Source: Pollutimonas bauzanensis
GTDB taxonomy: Bacteria > Pseudomonadota > Gammaproteobacteria > Burkholderiales > Burkholderiaceae_B
Direction of reading: 5' to 3'
Assembly (NCBI RefSeq): GCF_900129885.1
Contig: NZ_FQXE01000002.1
Location: 124,001 to 188,000 of the forward strand
DNA: 64,000 nt
The notes beneath the pieces are model-generated. The model saw only the letters and a list, made by a program, of their open reading frames with translations, made no database searches and was not told the DNA's origin. Made by a program: the position numbers and the translations under genes. Below, in pieces: positions 28,561 through 37,718 of this stretch. Every line of letters starts with the position of its first letter. Within the stretch, counting starts at the first letter, position 1.

Positions 28561-30347
28561 GGCTGAAACACCCACACCCCATGGGCTCCACGAACAAACC
28601 GCTGTGTAGCGTCGTCGCCAGCACAAGCACAGGCCAGACCGCTCAGGATATCTGCTGCCCGCTCTCGACATGCTGGCGTCGTAGAGATGGCTTCCGTGAT
28701 ACTTTCATAAGCGATGATGTCCATCTTCTTGCCTTTCAGATACGCCACGACATCGGCGCTCGAGGTAGGAGGCTGCGGGGATATCTCCGCAAGCTTGGCC
28801 ACCACTGTAGCCTCGTCCGCATTGAGAATCCAACCGACGGCATCCTCAATCATTGCCCCATCGTTCCAACGGATGATTGAGCTGGGCGGTTCGGCGTCCT
28901 GCCGCAGTTGATCTACGTACTCCAGCCCGGCTGCATCGCCGTCGACAAGGCAGCACACACGTTTGTGGAGGCGCTTCATCAGCCTGTGGGTTTCGATGAC
29001 ATTTGCGTCTTCTGTAGGAACCACGCCGACTTCGATGCCGAAGGGGCGCCTCATTGTTTCGATCCATCCTTCGGTCATCATCAACGGCCGGAGGATACAA
29101 CGCAGCAGTTGGAAATCGGCACGGCCCTCTGGAACGAGGAGTGCTGGCTGCATCAGGGAACTCAGCACGTCAATCCGGCTGTGCTGGAAGAACTTACGCA
29201 TCCAGTTTGGGGCCGTTGCAGTAAGCGGGCTTGCCAGGAATGGTTCGGCTGAAAGAACGCCGTCGTGCTTTTTCAAGATCAGCACAGAGGTCGGATCTGC
29301 CATGCTAGCCACAAGCGGCGAGTGGGTCGTGACAAAAGTTTGGGTGGAGAGAGCTTGAATCCGTTGAACCAACCGCTGCTGCGCAGACGGTGGTAGATGA
29401 ACTTCCGGCTCCTCCAATGCCATCAGAAACTCACCACCACTTGCAGCGCGGGCGCGACCGAGCTCAAGCAGCAGTAGTAGGCCCTGCATGGACACCAGGC
29501 CGCTACCCTGTCTCGCAGCAGGAATACTGAAGCCATCCGTTCCAGCAAAGTGGGCTGAAACTGCCTCCATCACAGACCGGCTGTCGGTGTTCGTGAGCCT
29601 CAACTGGACTTTCGGAGCATTCGGGAATGAGAGCGCAAGCTCGTTGTTCAGATTCTGGATCAGCGGTTGAATACCGGGATCAGCATCGATTGGCTGAGCC
29701 GGTGCCCGCAAGCGGTCTCGTTCGGCGAGCAGTGCATCTGCTGGCTGAGCAGCTGCCGCCAACACGGTGCGCTTGAAGAGCTCGTTCCCCCATGAAAAGA
29801 CTTTGTCCCAGGTCCGGCTCGCGCGCACGAGATAGAAACTCAGTTCCTGTATGAGCTTACCTGGGACGGAGGCCGGTGCCTCATCAGCGAACGGATCGAT
29901 GGGTTCATCGTGGTCATGGAAGTAGCGCATGGTCTCCACGGCCAAGCTGTCTTGGTCGAAGCGCGCTTGAACGCCGAGCTGACAGCACAGCTTCCAGGCA
30001 GGGTTGTTGCGTGTAGGATGCACGTGGCCTGTCGCTTCGTCAAGCCATTTGACAACCGCTCTCCCATCACGAAACCACTGGCTACTCTGTTCTGGGTCGT
30101 CACCAGGAAAATCAGTGACCGTTGCTACAACTTTGATCCTATCAGCTGCCTGTGGGTTGGACCCGAAGAAATCATGCTCGGTCAGTTCGCGAACAAGGCG
30201 ATCTCTACCAAGCACGAGAGTCAAAGCTTCGATCAGGGTAGTTTTGCCGGTGTTGTTGTCTCCGACAAGAACTGAATGTTTGCCGAACTGCACAAAGCCC
30301 CTTTTGACGCCCCGAAAGTTCTCGATTCTCAAGTTGGCTATTCGCAT
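28557..30347 (-). CDS. OLD-family ATPase-TOPRIM endonuclease, Gabija GajA-like
   Basis: A 596-residue protein. The N-terminal ABC-type ATPase half has IENFRGVKRG, Walker A GDNNTGKTTLIEAL (about 29-42), a degenerate signature QGSGLVSMQGLLLL, Walker B FLMALEEPEVHLPPSAQ and the switch His in VTTHSPLVAS. The C-terminal TOPRIM half has the catalytic Glu in LLVPEGRADFQLL and the acidic pair in CCLVDGDAAGLEY. This is the class 2 OLD layout, which in genomes pairs with a UvrD-like helicase, as here. Known GajA proteins are nucleotide-sensing DNA nickases used in phage defence. ATG 30347 follows AGGAAGAGAAGG. Confidence 0.87.
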   Translation of the reverse strand: MRIANLRIENFRGVKRGFVQFGKHSVLVGDNNTGKTTLIEALTLVLGRDRLVRELTEHDFFGSNPQAADRIKVVATVTDFPGDDPEQSSQWFRDGRAVVKWLDEATGHVHPTRNNPAWKLCCQLGVQARFDQDSLAVETMRYFHDHDEPIDPFADEAPASVPGKLIQELSFYLVRASRTWDKVFSWGNELFKRTVLAAAAQPADALLAERDRLRAPAQPIDADPGIQPLIQNLNNELALSFPNAPKVQLRLTNTDSRSVMEAVSAHFAGTDGFSIPAARQGSGLVSMQGLLLLLELGRARAASGGEFLMALEEPEVHLPPSAQQRLVQRIQALSTQTFVTTHSPLVASMADPTSVLILKKHDGVLSAEPFLASPLTATAPNWMRKFFQHSRIDVLSSLMQPALLVPEGRADFQLLRCILRPLMMTEGWIETMRRPFGIEVGVVPTEDANVIETHRLMKRLHKRVCCLVDGDAAGLEYVDQLRQDAEPPSSIIRWNDGAMIEDAVGWILNADEATVVAKLAEISPQPPTSSADVVAYLKGKKMDIIAYESITEAISTTPACRERAADILSGLACACAGDDATQRFVRGAHGVWVFQP

Positions 30348-30735
30348 CCTTCTCTTCCTTTTTGTGAGTATTCAGACCACGAGCCCCGTCCGCCAAGTGC
30401 CCTTACCTGCTAGGAGACTTCCAGCGCCTCCTATCGAGACAAGCTGGCGCCAAGTGCGATCTAGTGCGACATTTCTGTCTTGGCTCTTCGGCTACGGCTC
30501 AACAGTCCAGCGACGATGGCCTCCGTGACGCGCAGTCAGGAGACGAGGGCGGGCATGGGCAAAGGCCATTCTCGCCGCTGCAACTGCGGACGAAGTCGGA
30601 ACTGCCCGTTGCCTCAATCGGATCCACCAATGGCGGCTCCTGGCCGGAAGCCGACTCTCATTACTGAGAGTCTTGGCCCTCAACCTAGATCCGCTCAAGA
30701 AAGAGCACACTGCTCAATAATAATAGACGAAGGCC
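30348..30735. other. Non-coding stretch between the Gabija-like pair and the integrase remnant
   Basis: Upstream region of the nuclease gene, so it should hold its minus-strand promoter, but no convincing -35/-10 pair was found. Short open frames on both strands show no recognisable protein. Confidence 0.4.
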
Positions 30736-31542
30736 TCAGAGGCTGCATGCCATGTCGGAACCCGCATGCATAGCAATGCGAACATTCCTGTCCGCCGTCG
30801 GACCCAGCATGGCTTGTTGCCAACAAGCCTCCATGGGATGTGACGCATAAGCTCCCAACCGCTGTGGAGTTCGATCCCCCTGCCAAGCCATCTCCGACAC
30901 TCCCTGCAAATGCACAATCAGATGCCGACTCGCAGCCTCCACCTCACTCTGCTCAAGAAAATCCAACCGATTCGCCCAATCCTGCATCATCACCCGTCCC
31001 TGCTCCACATACTGGGCGTGGTTGTAAATCGCACTGATCCGATTCGGATCCGCATGCGACAACTGCGCATCTACCCATACTCGCGGATACCCAATCTCAT
31101 TCAACGCCGTTGACATCGTCGCGCGCAGCCCATGCCCGGTGAGCCGCCTGTCATACCCCATGCGCTTCAACGCAAAGTTGACGGTGTTTTCACTCATACG
31201 ATTCGTCCATCGCACCACGCTCGCAAACAGGTACTTCTGCGCAGGCTTGAAATCATCCAACAACTCCCGAACGACCGCCTGTGCCTGGATCGATAACGGC
31301 ACAATATACGGAGGCAGGTCATCCACCCGCACACACTTCCTGCGAATCAGCATCTTGTGCTGTCTTAGTTCGGGATACATGCCCAAGGACATCCGTGACT
31401 GCTTGCCCAGCCAGTGGTAACGGAAATGCCACGCCTTGCTGCCTTTTGCCGAAACGAACAGCGACAAGCCATCGTAGTCGCCCAAGGTGTATGTTTCCCC
31501 TGTCGCCTTCGCGTTACGAACATGCAAATCAGTGAGCGCCGT
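30736..31542 (-). pseudogene. P4-type tyrosine integrase, internally deleted and without a start codon
   Basis: The frame ALTDLHVRNAKATG, YTLGDYDGLSLFVSAKGSK and RMSLGMYPEL is the N-terminal arm-binding part of P4-family integrases. It then jumps directly to IVPLSIQAQAVVRELL and the catalytic end, with GHGLRATMS (HxxR) and the Tyr region ISAIYNHAQYVEQ, so about 130-160 residues of the middle, including the first catalytic Arg, are missing (family length about 400). The codon where ATG is expected (31540-31542) reads ACG. Both lesions make it inactive. It lies just left of tRNA-Gly, the usual target of such integrases, so the Gabija-like block probably came in with it. Confidence 0.8.
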
Positions 31543-31691
31543 GCTTCAACTCCAAATCCCAGATTAGACAGGACAGGAGTCATGGTGACTGTTCCAGCGG
31601 CGCTCTGACAGCAACAATGCGGTACGCCAGCCCACCCTATTGATGGACTAAAAAATGTACTTATTTGGAGTGGCTGTAGGTGGATTTCCCT

Positions 31692-31709
31692 GGATGTCAG
31701 TGGACATCC
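31692..31709. repeat. Short inverted repeat beside tRNA-Gly
   Basis: GGATGTC and GACATCC face each other across a 4-base spacer. With the repeated CGTCCATGG a few bases further (two copies between about 31758 and 31787), it could belong to the old integration site next to the tRNA-Gly 3' end. I found no second copy of the tRNA 3' end that would mark the far att site. Confidence 0.35.
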
Positions 31710-31787
31710 CTCAGAAGGAAATTCCCTTTTGGATCAAAAACTTGATCCCTCAATGGGCGTCCATGGCTTTCCTTGGCCGTCCATGGA

Positions 31788-31861
31788 TGGAGCGGGTGAA
31801 GGGAATCGAACCCTCGTCTTATGCTTGGGAAGCATCTTCTCTACCATTGAGATACACCCGC
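31788..31861 (-). tRNA. tRNA-Gly (anticodon CCC)
   Basis: On the minus strand the 74 bases fold as a cloverleaf: acceptor GCGGGTG with CACCCGC, D-arm TCTC/GAGA around AATGGTA, anticodon loop TTCCCAA giving CCC, T-arm GAGGG/CCCTT around TTCGATT, discriminator T and an encoded CCA. The top pair of the anticodon stem (27-43) is a G-A mismatch. It sits between the integrase remnant and trmB and is the likely integration target. Confidence 0.93.
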
Positions 31862-32013
31862 CTGCCCCGGCTGCGGGCGGCGATGACGCCGGCCTGCCTG
31901 GCGCCTGCCATAATTGCAGGCGACGAATTATAGCGCTACCTTGGCATTCTTGCCGCGCAAGAATACATTTTTGCCGCCCTCGCGTGAAAGAGCTTTCGGC
32001 AATCACTACAATC

Positions 32014-32805
32014 ATGGCTATGAATATGACTTCCCCACAAAATCCCGACTTGCCGTCCGACCCGGACGGCGGTCTTCAAGCGCCCGCAAGCGCGGCCCCG
32101 GCGGCCGGCAATGCCGCCACCTCCACCGCGCCATCGGGCACCAGCCACATCCGCAGCTTCGTGCACAGGCGCGCCCACATCACGCCGGGGCAGAAAGAAG
32201 CCCTGGACCGCCTGTTGCCGCAGTGGTCCCTGCCCTACCGCCGCGCCACACTGGATTTTTCCAAGGCGTTCGGGCGCTCCGCGCCCACCGTCCTGGAAAT
32301 CGGCTTCGGCATGGGCGAAACCACCCAGAAAATCGCGGCCGCCCGGCCGGAGGACAATTTCCTGGGGGTCGAGGTGTTCAATGCGGGCGTAGGCGCCATG
32401 CTCAAGCTCATCGAAGAAACCGGCCAGACCAATATCCGCATCATCCAGCACGACGCGGTCGAAGTCGCCCGCGACATGATCGCGCCGGACTCTCTGGCCG
32501 GCGTGCACATCTATTTTCCCGACCCATGGCCCAAGAACCGCCATCACAAGCGCCGCCTGATCCAGCCGCCCTTCATCGCGCTGCTGGCCAGCCGCATCGC
32601 GCCGGGAGGCTATATCCATTGCGCCACCGACTGGGAAAACTACGCCGAGCAGATGCTGGCGGTGCTGGGCGGCGAGCCCAGCCTGGCCAACACCTCGTCC
32701 GAAGGCTACGCCCTGCGGCCCGACTTCCGTCCCCAGACGAAATTCGAGACGCGCGGCCTGCGCCTGGGGCACGGCGTCTGGGACCTGATTTTCACCCGCA
32801 AGTAA
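32014..32805 (+). CDS. trmB: tRNA (guanine-N7-)-methyltransferase
   Basis: A 263-residue SAM-dependent enzyme that methylates G46 in the tRNA variable loop. A disordered Pro/Ala-rich head (about 45 residues) precedes the domain; then the SAM motif [12 protein letters not shown], the Asp of [11 protein letters not shown], and the family signature [16 protein letters not shown]. The C-terminal [16 protein letters not shown] is also typical. Start ATG 32014; in-frame ATGs at 32020 and 32026 are possible. It opens a core block that follows the tRNA-Gly gene on the other strand. Confidence 0.93.
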   Translation: MAMNMTSPQNPDLPSDPDGGLQAPASAAPAAGNAATSTAPSGTSHIRSFVHRRAHITPGQKEALDRLLPQWSLPYRRATLDFSKAFGRSAPTVLEIGFGMGETTQKIAAARPEDNFLGVEVFNAGVGAMLKLIEETGQTNIRIIQHDAVEVARDMIAPDSLAGVHIYFPDPWPKNRHHKRRLIQPPFIALLASRIAPGGYIHCATDWENYAEQMLAVLGGEPSLANTSSEGYALRPDFRPQTKFETRGLRLGHGVWDLIFTRK

Positions 32806-33828
<1,023 letters not shown>

Positions 33829-33865
33829 CGGCGGCCGCGTTTCTTTTGTTTTTCAGGATCTGGAT

Positions 33866-34066
33866 ATGAACATCACCCTCAATGGCACACCTCGGCATCT
33901 TGAGCAGGTAAATACCATTGCCGAGCTGATCGCATTCCTGGGCTACCAGGGCAAGCGCATCGCCGTGGAAGCCAACGGCGACATCGTCCCCAAAAGCCGG
34001 CACGGCGACACCGCGCTGGCCGACGGCGACGAGATTGAAATCGTGGTGGCAGTGGGGGGCGGCTAG
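33866..34066 (+). CDS. thiS: Sulfur carrier protein ThiS
   Basis: A 66-residue ubiquitin-fold protein with opening MNITLNGTPRHL and the essential C-terminal Gly-Gly end (VVAVGGG), which is adenylated and thiocarboxylated to supply sulfur for the thiazole ring of thiamine. Start ATG 33866 follows TTTCAGGATCTGGAT. The usual partner thiG is not downstream; instead convergent ffh follows after 45 bases. A GC-rich hairpin (GGCTGCC...GGGCAGCC, about 34067-34094) in the gap may end both transcripts. Confidence 0.93.
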   Translation: MNITLNGTPRHLEQVNTIAELIAFLGYQGKRIAVEANGDIVPKSRHGDTALADGDEIEIVVAVGGG

Positions 34067-34111
34067 GCTGCCGCCCGGAAGTGCGGGCAGCCCCGTGCTT
34101 CCCGCCGGCCG

Positions 34112-35527
34112 CTAGCGCAGGCCGCCGAAACCGCCCTTGCCCATGCCTTTGAGGCCGCCCATGGCGCGCATCATCTTCGCCATGCCGCCCTTCTTCATCT
34201 GCTTCATCATGCCCTGCATCTGATCGTACTGCGCCAGCATGCGGTTGACTTCCTGCACGGCCACTCCCGCTCCCGCCGCGATGCGGCGCTTGCGCGACGC
34301 CTTCAACAGTTCGGGCTTGGCGCGCTCGGCCGGCGTCATCGAATTCAGGATGCCCTCGGTGCGGCGCAGCTGCTTTTCCGCCTGGCCGCCCTGCAACTGG
34401 CCCGCCGCCTGGGCGAACTGGGCCGGCAGTTTCTCGAGCAGCGAGCTCATGTCGCCCATTTTCTTGACCTGCTGCAGCTGATCGCGGAAATCGTTGAGAT
34501 CGAAGCGATTGCCCGACTTCATCTTGGCCGCCAGCTTTTCGGCGTCGGCCATGTCGATATTCTTTTGCGCCTGCTCCACCAGCGACACGATATCGCCCAT
34601 GCCCAGCACGCGCTGCGCCATGCGTTCCGGGTGGAAGGGCTCCAGGCCGTCGAGCTTTTCGGACAGACCGACGAACTTCAGCGGCTTGCCGGTGACGTGG
34701 CGCACCGACAGGGCCGCCCCGCCGCGCGCATCCCCGTCCATCTTGGTGAGCACCACGCCCGTCAAGGGCAAGGCGTCGGCAAAAGCCCGCGCCACATTGA
34801 CCGCGTCCTGTCCCTGCATGGCGTCGACCACGAAGAGCGTTTCGATAGGCTTGAGCAGATCATGCAGGGCGCGGATTTCGCGCATCATGGCTTCGTCTAT
34901 GCCCAGGCGCCCGGCCGTGTCGACGATAAGCACTTCGTAGTGATGACGCCTGGCGTGGTCCAGGGCCGCGCGCGCGATGTCTTCCGGCTTCTGCGACGCG
35001 TCCGAGGGCAGGAAATCGACCTTGACCTGGTCCGCCACCGCCTTGAGCTGTTCAATGGCCGCCGGGCGATACACGTCGGCGCTGACGACCAGCACTTTCT
35101 TCTTGCCGGTCTTCTTGCCGTTCTGTACATGGCCGCCTTCGCTCAGCCACTTGGCCAGCTTGCCGGTCGTCGTCGTCTTGCCGGCCCCCTGCAGGCCCGC
35201 CATCAATATCACGGCGGGCGGCTGCGTCGCCAGGGACAGCTCGCTGGCGTCCGCGCCGAGGTCGCCCCCCATCAGGGCGGTGAGCTCCTTGTGGACTATG
35301 CCCACCAGCGCCTGGCCGGGATTCAGGCTGCCGGCGACATCCTGGCCCAGCGAGCGTTCCTTGACGCGGGCGATGAAATCGCGCACCACGGGCAGCGCCA
35401 CGTCGGCCTCGAGCAAGGCCATGCGCACCTCGCGCAGCATATCCTGCGTATTGGCCTCGGTCAGGCGTGCCTGGCCGCGCATGGTCTTGACGACGCGGGA
35501 AAGTCGTTGAGTAAGATTGTCGAGCAT
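34112..35527 (-). CDS. ffh: Signal recognition particle GTPase Ffh
   Basis: A 471-residue SRP54 protein that, with 4.5S RNA, targets nascent membrane proteins. N domain at residues 1-90; G domain with P-loop GLQGAGKTTTTGKLA, VDTAGRLG and TKMDGDARGG; then the Met-rich M domain ending MMKQMKKGGMAKMMRAMGG. ATG 35527 (MLDNLTQRLS) is the standard family start; the longer open frame upstream is not used. Divergent from the ccsA-like gene. Confidence 0.96.
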   Translation of the reverse strand: MLDNLTQRLSRVVKTMRGQARLTEANTQDMLREVRMALLEADVALPVVRDFIARVKERSLGQDVAGSLNPGQALVGIVHKELTALMGGDLGADASELSLATQPPAVILMAGLQGAGKTTTTGKLAKWLSEGGHVQNGKKTGKKKVLVVSADVYRPAAIEQLKAVADQVKVDFLPSDASQKPEDIARAALDHARRHHYEVLIVDTAGRLGIDEAMMREIRALHDLLKPIETLFVVDAMQGQDAVNVARAFADALPLTGVVLTKMDGDARGGAALSVRHVTGKPLKFVGLSEKLDGLEPFHPERMAQRVLGMGDIVSLVEQAQKNIDMADAEKLAAKMKSGNRFDLNDFRDQLQQVKKMGDMSSLLEKLPAQFAQAAGQLQGGQAEKQLRRTEGILNSMTPAERAKPELLKASRKRRIAAGAGVAVQEVNRMLAQYDQMQGMMKQMKKGGMAKMMRAMGGLKGMGKGGFGGLR

Positions 35528-35626
35528 AACGATGGTTTCGCTTAAACTAGTTGAACTTTCGGTATCCGGACTAAAATAATCCGGTTGGGGCTTGCCCTGT
35601 ACTGTATAACCAGAACTCAAGGGACT

Positions 35627-36469
35627 ATGTCTGCAGGCATTGTATTTCACTTGCTGGCCGCACTGGCTTACGCCGTGCTGGCCATCTCGCTTTGGCGGCC
35701 GCTGAGCAAGGGCGGCTCGCAGGTCGCCACCGGCAAAGTGCGCCGGGTCTGCCTGGCCAGCGCGATCGTGCTGCACGGCATCGCCCTGGCCCAGGCCATA
35801 CTTCCACAGCATAGCCTGCATCTGGGCTGGGCGCTGGCCCTGTCGGCCGCCATCTGGCTGGGCATGGTCATATTCTGGCTGGAACACCTGGTCATGCGCA
35901 TAGACGGGCTGCTGCTCATTCTACTCCCCGCGGCCACCGTCGCCGCCCTGCTGGCCGGCCTGTTTCCCCACGGGCATATTGTGGCCCACGCCAATAACGA
36001 ATGGCTGCGCGTACACCTGATCATCGCCCTCACCGCCTACGGCCTGATCACCGTCGCCGCCCTGCAGGCCATGCTCATGACCGCCCTCGACCGCCAACTG
36101 CACAAGCCCATAGAACAGGAATCCAACCGCAGCATCCTGGGCCGCGCGCTGGACACCATGCCTCCCCTGCTGCTGCAGGAAGTCCTGCTGTTCCGCCTGA
36201 TCTGGATAGGCTTCGCGATCCTGACGCTGACCGTCGTCACCGGAGCCATCGTGTCCATGCGCCTGACCAGCGAACTGGCGCCCATGGACCACAAAACCGT
36301 CTTCACCCTGCTGTCGTGGTTCACCTTCGGCATCCTGCTGCTGGGCCGCTACATGCGCGGCTGGCGCGGGCGCCTCGCCTTGCGCTGGACCCTGGTGGGC
36401 TTCGCATTCCTGCTGCTGTCCTACAGCGGCAGCCGTTTTGTGCTCGACGTCATTCTGCAACGAGGCTAA
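35627..36469 (+). CDS. Cytochrome c assembly (CcsA-like) membrane protein
   Basis: A 280-residue membrane protein with about eight hydrophobic spans, from the cytochrome C assembly family (YpjD/CorE type) that sits beside ffh in many proteobacteria. The CcsA/CcmC-like region RVHLIIALTAYGLITVAALQ and the later HKTVFTLLSWFTFG and GRYMRGWRGR are visible, but the full WGxFWxWD heme motif is not, so direct heme delivery is unproven. ATG 35627 gives MSAGIVFHLL. It is followed at once by the PP0621-like gene. Confidence 0.85.
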   Translation: MSAGIVFHLLAALAYAVLAISLWRPLSKGGSQVATGKVRRVCLASAIVLHGIALAQAILPQHSLHLGWALALSAAIWLGMVIFWLEHLVMRIDGLLLILLPAATVAALLAGLFPHGHIVAHANNEWLRVHLIIALTAYGLITVAALQAMLMTALDRQLHKPIEQESNRSILGRALDTMPPLLLQEVLLFRLIWIGFAILTLTVVTGAIVSMRLTSELAPMDHKTVFTLLSWFTFGILLLGRYMRGWRGRLALRWTLVGFAFLLLSYSGSRFVLDVILQRG

Positions 36470-36470
36470 T

Positions 36471-36734
36471 GTGGGAAAAGTATTATTCTGGGTGGTGCTC
36501 ATCATCGGCGCCTTGATGCTCGCCCGCATCGTGGCCCGCCAGAACGAAAGAGGCCAGGCCGGCGGCCGCCAGCCCAAACAGGCGCCCAGGCGCGGCGCGC
36601 CGCCGGTGGAACACGCCGAGCCCATGGTCCGCTGCGAACATTGCGGCATCCACATGCCCCGCTCGGAAGCCGTCCTCAGCAACGGCCATATCTGGTGCAG
36701 CACGGAGCACGCCAAGCTGGGCGTGCGCAAGTGA
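36471..36734 (+). CDS. PP0621-family small membrane-anchored zinc-ribbon protein
   Basis: An 87-residue protein: one N-terminal membrane span (KVLFWVVLIIGALMLARIV), a basic Pro/Arg linker, then a short metal-binding head with CEHCGIHMP and HIWCSTEH, as in PP0621-family proteins of unknown function. The start is GTG 36471 directly after the upstream stop; the longer frame overlaps the ccsA-like gene. Its TGA overlaps the GTG start of ampD. Confidence 0.85.
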   Translation: MGKVLFWVVLIIGALMLARIVARQNERGQAGGRQPKQAPRRGAPPVEHAEPMVRCEHCGIHMPRSEAVLSNGHIWCSTEHAKLGVRK

Positions 36735-37312
36735 CCGCGCTGGTCCTGGACCGGCACGGCTGGCTTAAAGCCCATCCCGGCGTGACGCGCGCGCCGTCCC
36801 CCAACCACGACGCGCGGGCGGCCGGCGACGACGCCTTCCTGCTCGTCATGCACAACATCAGCCTGCCCCCCGGCGTCTTCGGCGGCACGGAAATCGTCGA
36901 CCTTTTCCTGAACCGGCTGGACTACGACGCCCATCCCTGGCTGCCGCGCCTGCGCGGCCTCAAGGTATCGGCCCACTTCCTGGTGCGCCGCGACGGCGGC
37001 ATCGTGCAGTTCGTCTCCACCTACAAGCGCGCCTGGCACGCCGGCGTCTCGGCGTTCGCCGGGCGCGAGCGCTGCAACGACTTCTCGATAGGCATAGAAA
37101 TGGAAGGCACGGACACCGCGCCCTACACCCCGGAACAGTACCGGGCCCTGGCCGCCCTGCTGCCGGCGCTGCGCCAGCAGCATCCACTCCGGGCCGTCAG
37201 GGGCCACGAGCACATCGCCCCCGGCCGCAAGACCGACCCCGGCCCCTCATTCGACTGGGAGCGCTTCGGACGGGAGAACGGCTGGTTCCGGCGGCAACTG
37301 CCGCCGGCTTAG
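36731..37312 (+). CDS. ampD: 1,6-anhydro-N-acetylmuramyl-L-alanine amidase AmpD
   Basis: A 193-residue zinc amidase of the amidase_2 family acting in cytosolic murein recycling; its loss often derepresses AmpC beta-lactamase. Zinc ligands are visible: His in LLVMHNISLPPG (residue 41), His in AVRGHEHIAPGR and Asp in KTDPGPSFDW; IGIEMEGTD matches the family. GTG start 36731 overlaps the previous stop. The tandem repeat region follows its stop. Confidence 0.93.
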   Translation: MTALVLDRHGWLKAHPGVTRAPSPNHDARAAGDDAFLLVMHNISLPPGVFGGTEIVDLFLNRLDYDAHPWLPRLRGLKVSAHFLVRRDGGIVQFVSTYKRAWHAGVSAFAGRERCNDFSIGIEMEGTDTAPYTPEQYRALAALLPALRQQHPLRAVRGHEHIAPGRKTDPGPSFDWERFGRENGWFRRQLPPA

Positions 37313-37450
37313 GGTCGAGGCTGTTACTGGCGCAGAGGAATATACCGGATTGCGCGCCGTTGGCGCCCTCAAGAAGTGCCGTTCAACCTTTTGATTTGAC
37401 AGGCCTTTTTGCCGCCGGGCCGCCCCAAGGCAAAAACCGTCCCTTGGGAT

Positions 37451-37680
37451 GAGCCCGGACACAGAACAGTCCCCTGCGGACTGTTCTGCGCCTGGCGAAT
37501 CCGAGCGGCATGCAAGCCGCGAGGTGGGATGAGCCCGGACACAGAACAGTCCCCTGCGGACTGTTCTGCGCCTGGCGAATCCGAGCGGCATGCAGGCCGC
37601 GAGGTGGGCAGAGCCCGGACACAGAACAGTCCCCTGCGGACTGTTCTGCGCCTGGCGAATCCGAGCGGCATGCAGGCGCC
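37451..37680 (+). repeat. Three tandem 80-bp repeats, each with a strong hairpin
   Basis: Copies begin GAGCCCGGACACAGAACAGT at 37451, 37531 and 37611, exactly 80 bases apart; the third diverges after about 68 bases. Copies 1 and 2 are nearly identical. Each holds the perfect palindrome CAGAACAGTCC-CCTGC-GGACTGTTCTG. They fill the gap between convergent ampD and htpG (37313-37718), where they may act as bidirectional transcription barriers. Short frames run through all three copies, but with no start signals I do not call them genes. Confidence 0.9.
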
Positions 37681-37718
37681 AGGCGAGCGGCGACCGCATT
37701 AGCGGCGAAGCGTGGCCC

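Noticed and set aside
31788-31861. A second att copy of the tRNA-Gly 3' end at the left of the Gabija block
   Set aside because: I searched by eye in 27040-27300 for the GGGTTCGATTCCC type sequence and found none; the element has probably lost that end.
37451-37680. CRISPR array
   Set aside because: Units are 80 bp, directly adjacent and identical throughout, without unique spacers; no cas genes nearby.
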